From the NCBI RefSeq assembly GCF_010500845.1, contig NZ_JAAAMI010000001.1:434001-498000 (forward strand): a stretch of DNA of 64,000 nt, written 5' to 3'. Position numbers and translations under genes: made by a program. This DNA comes from Flagellimonas sediminis. GTDB taxonomy: Bacteria > Bacteroidota > Bacteroidia > Flavobacteriales > Flavobacteriaceae. The notes beneath the pieces are model-generated. The model saw only the letters and a program-made list of their open reading frames with translations. It made no database searches and had not been told where the DNA came from. Shown here one piece after another: positions 44,572 to 52,840 of the stretch. Position 1 is the first letter of the stretch; the number at the start of each line of letters is the position of its first letter.

Positions 44572-45163
44572 AGCAGACCTATCCAAAGAAAAACAATTAA
44601 TCCCCTTACTGGATCACTATTACAAAACCTGTTTAAAACACTCTAGTTTTGAACGTATAACCGACCTTAAACTACAAAAGGCCGGCGTGGACCTTATTTT
44701 AACCGACCACAGAAACAACAAAGAATACTATGTGGACGAAAAGGCACAATTGGATTATGTGAACGAATCCTTACCCACCTTTGCCTTTGAATTGTTTTAC
44801 AGGAAAAACAGAAAAATCCGCGAAGGTTGGTTTCTGGATGCAACCAAAAAGACCCATTTTTATGCGCTGGTGACCAGCATTTTTTCGGATGAGAAAGATA
44901 CCTTCACTTCGTGCAACATCACTTTTGTAAATCGGGAAAAATTGATGGTCCATTTATCCCAAAGAGGTCTGACCCAAAAATTTTTAAGGGAGATTTCCAT
45001 GGTGCATAAAAATCTTCATGGCAAAATGGAATTGAAGGAAATCCATCCCAAAAAGGAAGGCTATTTGTTCTTTTCTACCCAAAACAAGGCCGAAAAACCC
45101 ATTAACCTTATCCTAAAATTGGATTTTTTAGAGAGAATAGGGGTGGCAAAACGGTTGGTTTGA
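44525..45163 (+). CDS. Probable type II restriction endonuclease partnered with the methyltransferase
   Basis: The product (212 residues from the GTG at 44525; in-frame TTG codons at 44546 and 44555 are alternatives) contains a KAGVDLILTD strand followed by YYVDEKAQLDYV. This is the Asp...Glu-x-Lys pattern of the PD-(D/E)XK nuclease fold. I recognise no named enzyme family. Its reading frame begins inside the last codons of the methyltransferase, which couples translation and fits an R-M pair. If it is a nuclease it should cut the site the methyltransferase protects. The exact start is uncertain. Confidence 0.65.
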   Translation: MLPCSGNLPKLKSHFKADLSKEKQLIPLLDHYYKTCLKHSSFERITDLKLQKAGVDLILTDHRNNKEYYVDEKAQLDYVNESLPTFAFELFYRKNRKIREGWFLDATKKTHFYALVTSIFSDEKDTFTSCNITFVNREKLMVHLSQRGLTQKFLREISMVHKNLHGKMELKEIHPKKEGYLFFSTQNKAEKPINLILKLDFLERIGVAKRLV

Positions 45164-45604
45164 TCAACTCCTCAACATTCGGGTATGCGGGATGCCGTCT
45201 TCCAGGTACTCTTCGCCAAAGGCGGCAAACCCCAAATCGGCATAAAATTTTAAAAGATAGGATTGGGCCGAAATTTCTATGGAAGTATTCGGAAATTTTT
45301 TTTCAATGGCGGCAATGGAAGCTTCCATAATCTTTTTCCCATACCCGTACTTGCGCTGGTCGCGGGCCACCACTACCCTGCCAATACTGGCATTTTCAAA
45401 ATAATCCCCTGGTTTAAAAACACGGGTATAAGCGACCACCTCATTGTTCTTTGTACCAAAAATATGTAGGGCCTTTTGGTCTTTATTATCCAAATCTAGG
45501 TACACACAATCCTGTTCCACCACAAAAATATCACTGCGGAGCCTTAATATTTGGTACAACTCCAAGTTGGAAAGTTCTTCAAAGGTCTTTACACCGATTT
45601 TCAT
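45164..45604 (-). CDS. GNAT family N-acetyltransferase (ElaA-like)
   Basis: The 146-residue product (MKIGVKTFEELSNLELYQI) has IGRVVVARDQRKYGYGKKIMEAS, the acetyl-CoA-binding P-loop region of GNAT enzymes, and the ElaA-like LRSDIFVVEQDCVYLDLD start. The ATG at 45604 shares a base with the stop of the cation exporter gene (TAATG), so the two are translated in sequence. A longer frame to 45637 exists but breaks that coupling. The substrate is unknown. Confidence 0.85.
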   Translation of the reverse strand: MKIGVKTFEELSNLELYQILRLRSDIFVVEQDCVYLDLDNKDQKALHIFGTKNNEVVAYTRVFKPGDYFENASIGRVVVARDQRKYGYGKKIMEASIAAIEKKFPNTSIEISAQSYLLKFYADLGFAAFGEEYLEDGIPHTRMLRS

Positions 45605-46524
45605 TAATCCTGTACAATTACGCTTTTGGAATCGCATTTGTCAAATTCCGGTTGAATATTGACATGGTTGATACCGTGTTTGTGATAGAGATGTTCTTCT
45701 ATTTCCTCCAAAATAGTATCGAACTGGGAAAGTGTGATATCTTCCACAAAATCAATGTGGGCTTCCATATGTACCTCATCTTCATTCAATTGCCAAATAT
45801 GTACATGGTGCACATTTTTAACTCGATCTATGGTACAAATAGATTCCACTAAATCCTGTATGATGATGGTCTTGGGTGTAAAAAGCATCAAAACTTTGGT
45901 AGATTCCTTCAACAGATCATAACCCATATAAATTAGATAAACACCAATGGCCATGGTCAACACTGCATCTACCCAATAGATTTGGTAAAACTTCATCAAA
46001 ATACCACCCACCAAAACAGCTACGGAAGCCATCATATCTGTTAATAAATGCAGGTAGGCTGACTTCATGTTCATGTTATGCTCGGAATCCTTTTTCAATA
46101 AGAGCACACTAAAACCGTTACCGGCAATGGCAATCAAGGAAAGCCAGATGACCAGATTCGATTCTATAGGTTGGGGATGGAAGAGTCGCTCTACGGCCTC
46201 CTTTATTAAAATAATGGCCACGACCACCAAGGTTGCCGCGTTCACGAAAGCCGCCATAATCTCGGCCCGTTTGTAACCGAAAGTCTTTTTTTTGCAGGCC
46301 TTCTTTTTTCCCAATTTAGTGGCTACATAACTGATTACCAAGGAGAGTACATCACTGAAATTGTGCAAGGCATCCGACAAAAGGGCCAAACTGCCAGAAA
46401 TAAGTCCACCCACAATCTGCGACACAGTAATGGCCACGTTCAAAAAGATGGAGATAAGCAGGTTCCTTCCCTTTAAATCGGGATGCGAATGTGAATGCCC
46501 ATGATGGTGATGGTGGTGTGCCAT
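45604..46524 (-). CDS. Cation diffusion facilitator (Zn/Cd exporter-like)
   Basis: The 306-residue protein has six hydrophobic segments, an N-terminal His-rich tail (HHHHHHGHSHSHPD), and the paired metal-site motifs LSDALHNFSDV in helix 2 and HLLTDMMAS in helix 5, which match HxxxD-type transport sites of CDF exporters. A cytosolic C-terminal domain with VHHVHIWQLNEDEVHMEAHID and HGINHVNIQPE follows. It should export Zn2+ or a similar divalent metal in exchange for protons. It is second in a three-gene minus-strand operon (rpiB, this gene, GNAT). Confidence 0.92.
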   Translation of the reverse strand: MAHHHHHHGHSHSHPDLKGRNLLISIFLNVAITVSQIVGGLISGSLALLSDALHNFSDVLSLVISYVATKLGKKKACKKKTFGYKRAEIMAAFVNAATLVVVAIILIKEAVERLFHPQPIESNLVIWLSLIAIAGNGFSVLLLKKDSEHNMNMKSAYLHLLTDMMASVAVLVGGILMKFYQIYWVDAVLTMAIGVYLIYMGYDLLKESTKVLMLFTPKTIIIQDLVESICTIDRVKNVHHVHIWQLNEDEVHMEAHIDFVEDITLSQFDTILEEIEEHLYHKHGINHVNIQPEFDKCDSKSVIVQD

Positions 46525-46528
46525 ATAC

Positions 46529-46960
46529 CTAACTGCAGGGTATTTTTTCTATCCTACGTTCATGTCTTCCACCAGCAAATTCGGTATTCAAAAAGGTTTC
46601 CACCATATCCAGAGCCTGTGGCATGGAAATAAAACGGGCGGGAAGACTTAATATATTGGCATCATTGTGTTCACGGGCGAGTTGGGTTATTTCTTTGGTC
46701 CAACAAAGTGCACCCCTTACTTTTTGGTGTTTGTTTATGGTCATGGTGGCGCCATTTCCGCTTCCACAGATCACAATGCCAAAATCCACCTTGCCTTCTT
46801 CCACATCAGTGGCAACGGGATGGGTAAAATCAGGATAATCCACACTATCGGTGCCATCCGTTCCGTAGTTTACTACCTCTATTCCCTTTGATTTTAAAAG
46901 TCCCACAATGGCCAGTTTATAATCGGTTCCGGCGTGGTCGTTTCCTATAGAAATTTTCAT
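46529..46960 (-). CDS. rpiB: Ribose 5-phosphate isomerase B
   Basis: The 143-residue product has MKISIGNDHAGTDYKLAI at the start, FGIVICGSGNGATMTINK with a Cys-Gly-Ser catalytic loop, and NDANILSLPARFIS. These are the RpiB/LacAB motifs. It interconverts ribose and ribulose 5-phosphate in the pentose phosphate pathway. It begins the minus-strand operon with the metal exporter, four bases apart. Confidence 0.93.
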   Translation of the reverse strand: MKISIGNDHAGTDYKLAIVGLLKSKGIEVVNYGTDGTDSVDYPDFTHPVATDVEEGKVDFGIVICGSGNGATMTINKHQKVRGALCWTKEITQLAREHNDANILSLPARFISMPQALDMVETFLNTEFAGGRHERRIEKIPCS

Positions 46961-47553
46961 GGTTTAAGTATTTTGAGGATACCTAACAAAGGTACAATAT
47001 CTTTCTTATGTGATGGTGTTCATAAAAATCACCAGAAGTTTATATTCCTTTAAAAAACAACCTATTAACAAAACCTGTGTTTTGTTCATTTTTTTAAGAA
47101 AAATAGAGGTAACTAAATTTTGATTTTTCAGAAAATGGATCAATTACAATAAATTTCCAGAGTTGGAGCAAAAATCGATCAAAAATTAATCAACCAGTTG
47201 GGAACATTTTATATTATTAGTTAACATTAAAGATACATTTACTTTTCAATAAATTGATGTTGAAAACGGTTATCAAAAACCGTGGATAACATTTCTAAAG
47301 GCTTGATTCTTACATTTCTTTTGGTCTGAAAAATTGTGAACAAACTTTTTTCACTGTTCAAAGCAATATTTGGTTCAAAATTTTATTCCACATTTCAACA
47401 ATACATCATCATCATCATTTTTTAAAATTTAAAGAAAGAAGAAAAAAGATACTATTGATGATTGTTGATAAGAACGTATTGTTTGCGTTTCTGGTATCAA
47501 TCCTTGTGGGCCAAGAATTATAATTCGTATTTTTCAAAAAAATAAGGACGTAA
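46961..47553. other. Long AT-rich divergent intergenic region with DnaA-box-like sites
   Basis: No gene on either strand in 593 bases between divergent rpiB and rnr. It is strongly AT-rich and contains sites one mismatch from the TTATNCACA consensus: CGTGGATAA at 47281-47289, TGTTGATAA at 47464-47472, and TGTTCATAA at 47017-47025 (given as plus-strand reverse complements). AACAAAAC-CTGT-GTTTTGTT with a T-run at 47067-47095 is a weak terminator-like hairpin. A secondary replication or regulatory region is possible. Confidence 0.35.
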
Positions 47554-49737
47554 ATGTCAAAGAAAAAGAAGAGGGCCAAGGGTCAGAGGAAGAATGAGAT
47601 AACGAAAGGCATTTTTACGGTTCTGGAAAAAGAACCTTCCAAAAGCTTTAATTACAAGCAAATAGCATCTAAATTAGGGTTAACTGATACGCAGGATAGG
47701 AACGAATTGATCAAACGATTGGGTCAACTGAAAGCTACAAATCGTATTGAGGAGGTAGAAACGGGCAAGTACCAAAAGAAGCCTACGCTGCATACTTACT
47801 TTACAGGCAGGGTAGATTTGACCTCCAGCGGAAACGCATATGTAATTGTTGATGAACTGGATGAGGATATCTTCATTCCCAATAATAGATTGAACAGAGC
47901 TTTTCATGGTGATACGGTGGAAGTGTTCTTAATACCCAAACGAAAAGGAAAGAAACTGGAAGGGGAGATTTCCAAGGTTTTGGAACGTAAGAAGAGCTCC
48001 TACGTGGGCATTGTGGACAAGCAACAACGATTTGCTTTTGTACGGCCAACGGATTCTAGAATGTATACCGATATTTTCGTTCCCCTTGAAAAACTGAAAA
48101 AGGCCAATGATGGGGACAAGGTTTTGGTAAACTTGGGAGAATGGCCAGACGATACCGATTCTCCATATGGGGAAGTGGTGGAGGTTTTGGGCAGACCCGG
48201 CGAACACAATACCGAAATACACGCCATCTTGGCGGAATATGGCCTTCCCAATGAGTTCCCGTATGAAGTGGAACAATTTGCAAAGACCTTGGATACTTCC
48301 ATTAAAGAATCTGAAATAGCCAAACGAAGGGACATGCGCCAGGTACTCACCTTTACCATTGATCCCAAGGATGCCAAGGATTTTGATGATGCCCTTTCCT
48401 TTCAAAAATTGGAAAATGGCCATTACGAAATAGGGATCCACATTGCGGATGTTTCGCATTACGTGGAACTAGGTACGGTGCTGGAAGATGAAGCTTATGA
48501 AAGGGCGACTTCTGTTTATTTGGTGGACCGGGTAGTTCCGATGTTGCCTGAGGTTTTGTCCAATTTAGCTTGTTCGCTTCGGCCAAATGAGGAAAAATAT
48601 ACATTTTCCGCTGTTTTTGAAATAGATGAACAGGCCAAGGTGGTGGATCAATGGTTTGGACGGACGGTCATCAATTCCAATGAACGGTTTGCTTATGAAG
48701 AAGCCCAACATATCATAGAAACAGGTGGTTCCCAGATTCCGGAAGAAATTTCCATTCGGGGCAATGCCTATTCGGTATCCGATGAAATTGTGGATGCGGT
48801 TCTCACTTTTGATCGATTGGCCAAGATCATGCGCAAGGCACGTATGGATGCAGGAGCCATTTCTTTTGATAAAATAGAGGTAAAATTCAATCTTTCCGAG
48901 AACAACGAACCGGAAAGTGTATATTTTAAAGAAGCGAAGGATGCCAACAAGCTTATAGAGGAATTTATGCTCTTGGCCAATAGGAAGGTGGCCGAATTCA
49001 TCGGCAAGCAGAAAAAAACGTTTGTTTACCGGGTGCATGACAAGCCCGATGAAGAGAAATTGATGGCCCTGAACGGCGTTATTTCCCGATTCGGACATAG
49101 TATAAACCTAAAGGATAGAAAGAGCATCAATAAGTCCCTGAACCAGTTATTGGAGGATGTTAAGGGCAAAAAAGAACAGAATTTGGTAGATACCTTGGCC
49201 ATCCGCAGTATGAGCAAGGCCATCTATACCACTGAAAATATTGGACATTACGGTCTGGGCTTTGATTATTATACACATTTTACTTCGCCTATTAGAAGAT
49301 ATCCGGATGTGATGGTACATCGATTGCTGCAGCATTATTTGGAGGGGGGCAAGCAACCGAAAGCCACTATTTATGAGGAAAAATGCAAGCATTCCTCCGA
49401 TATGGAACTATTGGCCGCCAATGCGGAGCGGGATTCTGTAAAGTATATGCAGATCAAGTTTATGCAGGATCACAAGGACCAAGAATTCTTAGGGGTGATT
49501 TCTGGGGTCACCGAATGGGGTATTTATGTGGAAATCATTGAGAACAAATGTGAGGGAATGGTAAGGATCCGCGATATTCGTGATGATTATTACATTTTTG
49601 ATGAACGACAATATGCCATAATCGGCGAACGCACCAAGCGTATATACCAGCTGGGTGACGAGGTGTATGTTATGGTAAAGGATACCGATTTATTGAAAAG
49701 ACATCTCGACTTTTCGTTGATTGGAAAAAGGGAATAA
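47554..49737 (+). CDS. rnr: Ribonuclease R
   Basis: The 727-residue exoribonuclease has a basic N-terminus (MSKKKKRAKGQRKNE) and a winged-helix segment, two cold-shock domains (HGDTVEVFLIPKRKG region), and the RNB catalytic domain with TIDPKDAKDFDDALSF (catalytic Asp residues). A C-terminal S1 domain follows (GVISGVTEWGIYVEI). It degrades structured RNA 3' to 5', acting in rRNA quality control and mRNA turnover. Length is normal for the family. TATTTTTC about 25 bases upstream is a weak promoter match. Confidence 0.95.
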   Translation: MSKKKKRAKGQRKNEITKGIFTVLEKEPSKSFNYKQIASKLGLTDTQDRNELIKRLGQLKATNRIEEVETGKYQKKPTLHTYFTGRVDLTSSGNAYVIVDELDEDIFIPNNRLNRAFHGDTVEVFLIPKRKGKKLEGEISKVLERKKSSYVGIVDKQQRFAFVRPTDSRMYTDIFVPLEKLKKANDGDKVLVNLGEWPDDTDSPYGEVVEVLGRPGEHNTEIHAILAEYGLPNEFPYEVEQFAKTLDTSIKESEIAKRRDMRQVLTFTIDPKDAKDFDDALSFQKLENGHYEIGIHIADVSHYVELGTVLEDEAYERATSVYLVDRVVPMLPEVLSNLACSLRPNEEKYTFSAVFEIDEQAKVVDQWFGRTVINSNERFAYEEAQHIIETGGSQIPEEISIRGNAYSVSDEIVDAVLTFDRLAKIMRKARMDAGAISFDKIEVKFNLSENNEPESVYFKEAKDANKLIEEFMLLANRKVAEFIGKQKKTFVYRVHDKPDEEKLMALNGVISRFGHSINLKDRKSINKSLNQLLEDVKGKKEQNLVDTLAIRSMSKAIYTTENIGHYGLGFDYYTHFTSPIRRYPDVMVHRLLQHYLEGGKQPKATIYEEKCKHSSDMELLAANAERDSVKYMQIKFMQDHKDQEFLGVISGVTEWGIYVEIIENKCEGMVRIRDIRDDYYIFDERQYAIIGERTKRIYQLGDEVYVMVKDTDLLKRHLDFSLIGKRE

Positions 49738-49789
49738 TACTATTTTGGAATAAAATTTGTTATCCTTTTGAGAACCAAATTTTTATAAC

Positions 49790-50470
49790 ATGAAACAAAT
49801 TACGCTTGTTATTATGTTTCTTACCCTTTCCGGTGTTATGGCACAGGAAAAAAACGTTACAAAGAACCTACAAAAATTTACCGAGGTGAAGGGTTTTGAT
49901 GGACTTGCCATTAACCTCATCAAGGGGAAAGAAAACAAAGCAGTGATCACTGGTGCCAATACCAATAAGGTAGCCATTGTGAATAATGATGGGGTACTGA
50001 AGATACGAATGGAAATAGATAAAATTTTTAGTGGGTACCGCACCTATGTGGATCTATACCATACCGAAGATTTGGTGGTCATTGATGTGAACGAGGATGC
50101 ACGGATTACTTCCGATGCCACTTATGTTCAGGATGTGTTGGAATTGAAGGCCCAAGAAGGGGGTGAACTCGAAATCAGTTGCCAGGTAGACCAATTATTG
50201 ATCAAAGCGGTTTCAGGTGGAAAGGTTTTAACAGCCGGTTTTTCCAATAATCAAGATGTGATTATCAATACCGGGGGAGCCTACACAGGACGCACTTTTA
50301 AGACAAAATTCACCACAATCAATGTGAATGCAGGTGGAAATGCCGAAATTTATGCTACCGATTATGTGAAGGCAACCGTAAAGGCCGGTGGTGAGGTGCT
50401 GGTTTATGGTAATCCAAAAAAAATGGACGAGCAGACCTTGTTTGGAGGAAAGGTAAAAAGAGTAAAGTAA
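49790..50470 (+). CDS. DUF2807 (head GIN domain) exported protein
   Basis: The 226-residue product has a signal peptide (MKQITLVIMFLTLSGVMAQ) and the beta-helical head GIN domain (FDGLAINLIKGKENKAVITG, then SGGKVLTAGFSNNQDVIIN and VNAGGNAEIYATDYV), in which short strands repeat with Gly-Gly or Asn turns. Such proteins are common in Bacteroidota, with unknown surface or periplasmic functions. It lies between rnr and a LysE exporter gene, four bases from the latter, so the two may be co-transcribed. Confidence 0.85.
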   Translation: MKQITLVIMFLTLSGVMAQEKNVTKNLQKFTEVKGFDGLAINLIKGKENKAVITGANTNKVAIVNNDGVLKIRMEIDKIFSGYRTYVDLYHTEDLVVIDVNEDARITSDATYVQDVLELKAQEGGELEISCQVDQLLIKAVSGGKVLTAGFSNNQDVIINTGGAYTGRTFKTKFTTINVNAGGNAEIYATDYVKATVKAGGEVLVYGNPKKMDEQTLFGGKVKRVK

Positions 50471-50473
50471 GGA

Positions 50474-51136
50474 ATGATAGAAGATATCCAGGCAGCGATT
50501 CCCTTGGGCTTTTTATTGAGCTTTATGATAGGCCCTGTGTTTTTTGTGTTGCTGGAGACCAGTGCCACAAAGGGCTTTAGGGCTGGAGTGAGCTTGGATT
50601 TTGGAGTAATCATTGCCGATATCGTTTTTTTGACCATTGCTTATTTCAGTAGTTTTCAACTGTTGGAAAATTTAAGCAATGAACCGGGGCTTTTTGTGTT
50701 CGGGGGTATGATCTTGTTGGTCTATGGTATTTTTCTTTTTGTAAAAAAGGCTAAAAAGCGAGCTAATGTTAAGGCGACCAAAGGCACGTATCTTGGACTT
50801 TTTGCCAAAGGATTTATTTTAAATTTCATCAATATAGGTGTATTGGCCTTTTGGCTGGGGCTGATCATTGTAGTGGGCCCAAGTTTGGATAACGAACCCA
50901 AACGCATGTTCGTGTTCTTCGGTACAGTGATCTTGGTGTACTTTGCAACCGATCTTTTAAAGATTATTTTAGCTAAACAACTGAAGCGCTATCTCACCCA
51001 AGAACGAATCGTACTTATTAAAAAAGGTCTTGGAATTGTATTGATAATCTGTGGTATTGTTCTGATTATCAAGGGATTTATACCAAGGGATAAATTCGAT
51101 ATAAAGAACGAGATTGAAAAAATAGAGAAGCTTTAA
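50474..51136 (+). CDS. LysE-family amino acid exporter
   Basis: The 220-residue membrane protein has about six hydrophobic segments and the LysE/RhtB start (IPLGFLLSFMIGPVFFVLLETSATKGFRAG), including the conserved GPVFF-type turn. It should export an amino acid or related compound; the substrate cannot be named. The C-terminus is charged. A strong bidirectional terminator follows. Confidence 0.88.
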   Translation: MIEDIQAAIPLGFLLSFMIGPVFFVLLETSATKGFRAGVSLDFGVIIADIVFLTIAYFSSFQLLENLSNEPGLFVFGGMILLVYGIFLFVKKAKKRANVKATKGTYLGLFAKGFILNFINIGVLAFWLGLIIVVGPSLDNEPKRMFVFFGTVILVYFATDLLKIILAKQLKRYLTQERIVLIKKGLGIVLIICGIVLIIKGFIPRDKFDIKNEIEKIEKL

Positions 51137-51140
51137 ACAA

Positions 51141-51167
51141 AAAACCCAGTACTAAGTACTGGGTTTT
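51141..51167. terminator. Bidirectional terminator between lysE-like gene and tRNA-Cys
   Basis: AAAACCCAGTAC and GTACTGGGTTTT form a 12-bp stem around TAA. The minus strand ends in a T-run after the hairpin, so it also terminates the converging tRNA-Cys transcript, whose 3' end is two bases away. Confidence 0.92.
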
Positions 51168-51168
51168 G

Positions 51169-51239
51169 AGGCATCGAGCGGATTCGAACCGCTGTACAAG
51201 CTTTTGCAGAGCTCTGCCTAGCCACTCGGCCACGATGCC
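51169..51239 (-). tRNA. tRNA-Cys (GCA)
   Basis: The minus strand folds normally: acceptor GGCATCG/CGATGCC, anticodon stem GAGCT/AGCTT with loop CTGCAAA (anticodon GCA, U33 present), T arm AGCGG-TTCGAAT-CCGCT, discriminator T. CCA is not encoded. It is the standard tRNA-Cys of this genome region. Confidence 0.95.
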
Positions 51240-51335
51240 ATTTTGGTTGGCAAAGCTATAAATATTTTATGAATTTTTAGATGGTAAAATATCTAAATAG
51301 TAGTATGATAACTTTATCAAAAAAGTTTATCTTTG

Positions 51336-51407
51336 AGGCATCGGGTGGACTCGAACCACCATTAAAATCCTTGCGGGACTTTGTCTATCCAATTCGACCA
51401 CAATGCC
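51336..51407 (-). tRNA. Second tRNA-Cys-like gene with divergent anticodon loop
   Basis: The minus strand folds as a full cloverleaf of 72 bases: acceptor GGCATTG/CGATGCC (one G-T pair), anticodon stem AAGTC/GATTT, loop CCGCAAG, and T arm GGTGG-TTCGAGT-CCACC, discriminator T. The anticodon position reads GCA, so it looks like Cys, but base 33 is C instead of the near-universal U. It could be a duplicated, drifting copy, a special Cys-type tRNA, or a decaying gene. It lies about 100 bases upstream of the normal tRNA-Cys. Confidence 0.65.
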
Positions 51408-51468
51408 GTTTTTGTTGTAGACAAATTTAAAAAAAGTTTAACAGTGCGGCCTTTCCTAAGGCTGCGGT

Positions 51469-51825
51469 TCATCGAGTAAATCTGAGTTTCACCGAAACAC
51501 TCTCCACATCACCACCTATAGGCGGATTTATTTTGGCCACCTCTACCTCCACTTCCGTTACTTCATAGAGTTCTTCCAGAACTCGGTCACAGATTCGTTT
51601 GGCAACATGTTCCAAGAGATTGGAGCGTACCATCATCTCTTCTTTCACAATGTTGTTCAGGTGAACATAGTCCACAGTTTCATCAAGCTTATCGGATAAT
51701 GCCGGTCTTACCAGATCGGTAGTCACTTCAAGGTCTACTCTATAGTCACTACCTATGAGCATCTCTTCTTTTAAACAACCATGGTTGGAATGTATCCTGA
51801 TGTTCCTTAGCCTAATTTTTCCCAT
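51469..51825 (-). CDS. folB: Dihydroneopterin aldolase
   Basis: The 118-residue product has GKIRLRNIRIHSNHGCLKEE and a HVAKRICDRVL segment with the conserved Glu just before it, matching the FolB aldolase/epimerase of folate synthesis. The enzyme cleaves 7,8-dihydroneopterin to the hydroxymethyl pterin and glycolaldehyde. It is the third gene in the direction of the adhesin operon, but with a 45-base gap it may be independent. Confidence 0.9.
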   Translation of the reverse strand: MGKIRLRNIRIHSNHGCLKEEMLIGSDYRVDLEVTTDLVRPALSDKLDETVDYVHLNNIVKEEMMVRSNLLEHVAKRICDRVLEELYEVTEVEVEVAKINPPIGGDVESVSVKLRFTR

Positions 51826-51870
51826 GAAAATGCCTTTAAAAATGGCAAAAATAGGTTAAATAGGCCTAAA

Positions 51871-52821
51871 TCAATACATACACCTACAGTTGCTTATACC
51901 TTGGAATAGGTCCATACCTACCGTTACCACATGGGTACCTGTGCTATATCCCAGAATTTCATTAGTGATTACCTGATAGGAATATCCAAAATAGAAGTTG
52001 TTCTTTTTGAATCCGGCTATTGGGGCAATATACAAGGGGGCACCCCATTGATCGTTCAAAAAGCGATAGGTAAGCCCTACATAATAGTAGTCTTCAAAAT
52101 CATGAAAGCGGAACTTGGCATTAAGATCGGTAACGGAACGCCCATCGCTTTCAAACCATTGAAAGAAAATGGAGGGCTCTATTTCCAATTTACTGTTCTT
52201 GTTCTTCATGATGCTATACCCTGTGTATGCATAATAGTTCCTGAGGGTATTGGGTTCAAAGGTAGGATTGAAACGTTCCAAGTTTTTGTTGAGGATATTG
52301 GAGGCATTCAAACTGAAATAGAATTTGCCGTAACGATACAGGGCCCCGAGATCAAAGTTATGGTTGGTGGTTGCCTTATCATCTGTGGGAAGCTGACCGT
52401 TGTTTTCAGTAAAATTCTCCACATCGATCCTAAACTGGTTAAAGTTATAGGAGATACCGAATGATAGAAAGATATCGTCATACCTGTCCAGGGTCAAATG
52501 GTGGGCAAAAGATACCCTTGCACCCCTTTGTTTGGTCTCCCCATTGCTATCGTTATAGAGCAACATACCAATCCCTGATCGGTTCCCGATCCTGGCGTCT
52601 GCGGCCAAAGTTTGGGTATCAGGGGCATCCTTGATACCAACCCACTGTGTAAGTCCGTTCAGACGGACCTTTATATGGTCCCCGATACCTGCATAGGTCG
52701 GGGACATAATAAAAGGGTTGTCTGCAATATATTGTGAAAGCTGTGGTATGGTCAACTCTTGTCCTTTGGTCGTAAGGGCCAATAAAAATAAGAGGACGGT
52801 TGAATATACTTTTTTGAACAT
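51871..52821 (-). CDS. PorP/SprF family type IX secretion outer-membrane protein
   Basis: The 316-residue protein has a signal peptide (ending TTKGQ) and a beta-barrel pattern of alternating strands. The PorP/SprF start is ELTIPQLSQYIADNPFIMSPTYAGIGDHI, and the end has the usual FYFGYSYQ...NEILGYSTGTHVV. Proteins of this family pair with a giant adhesin of the SprB type, for its secretion or anchoring by the type IX system. Here it lies 19 bases downstream of such an adhesin on the same strand, as expected for a partner. Confidence 0.93.
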   Translation of the reverse strand: MFKKVYSTVLLFLLALTTKGQELTIPQLSQYIADNPFIMSPTYAGIGDHIKVRLNGLTQWVGIKDAPDTQTLAADARIGNRSGIGMLLYNDSNGETKQRGARVSFAHHLTLDRYDDIFLSFGISYNFNQFRIDVENFTENNGQLPTDDKATTNHNFDLGALYRYGKFYFSLNASNILNKNLERFNPTFEPNTLRNYYAYTGYSIMKNKNSKLEIEPSIFFQWFESDGRSVTDLNAKFRFHDFEDYYYVGLTYRFLNDQWGAPLYIAPIAGFKKNNFYFGYSYQVITNEILGYSTGTHVVTVGMDLFQGISNCRCMY

Positions 52822-52840
52822 GGGGTTAGCAGGTTAAGCG

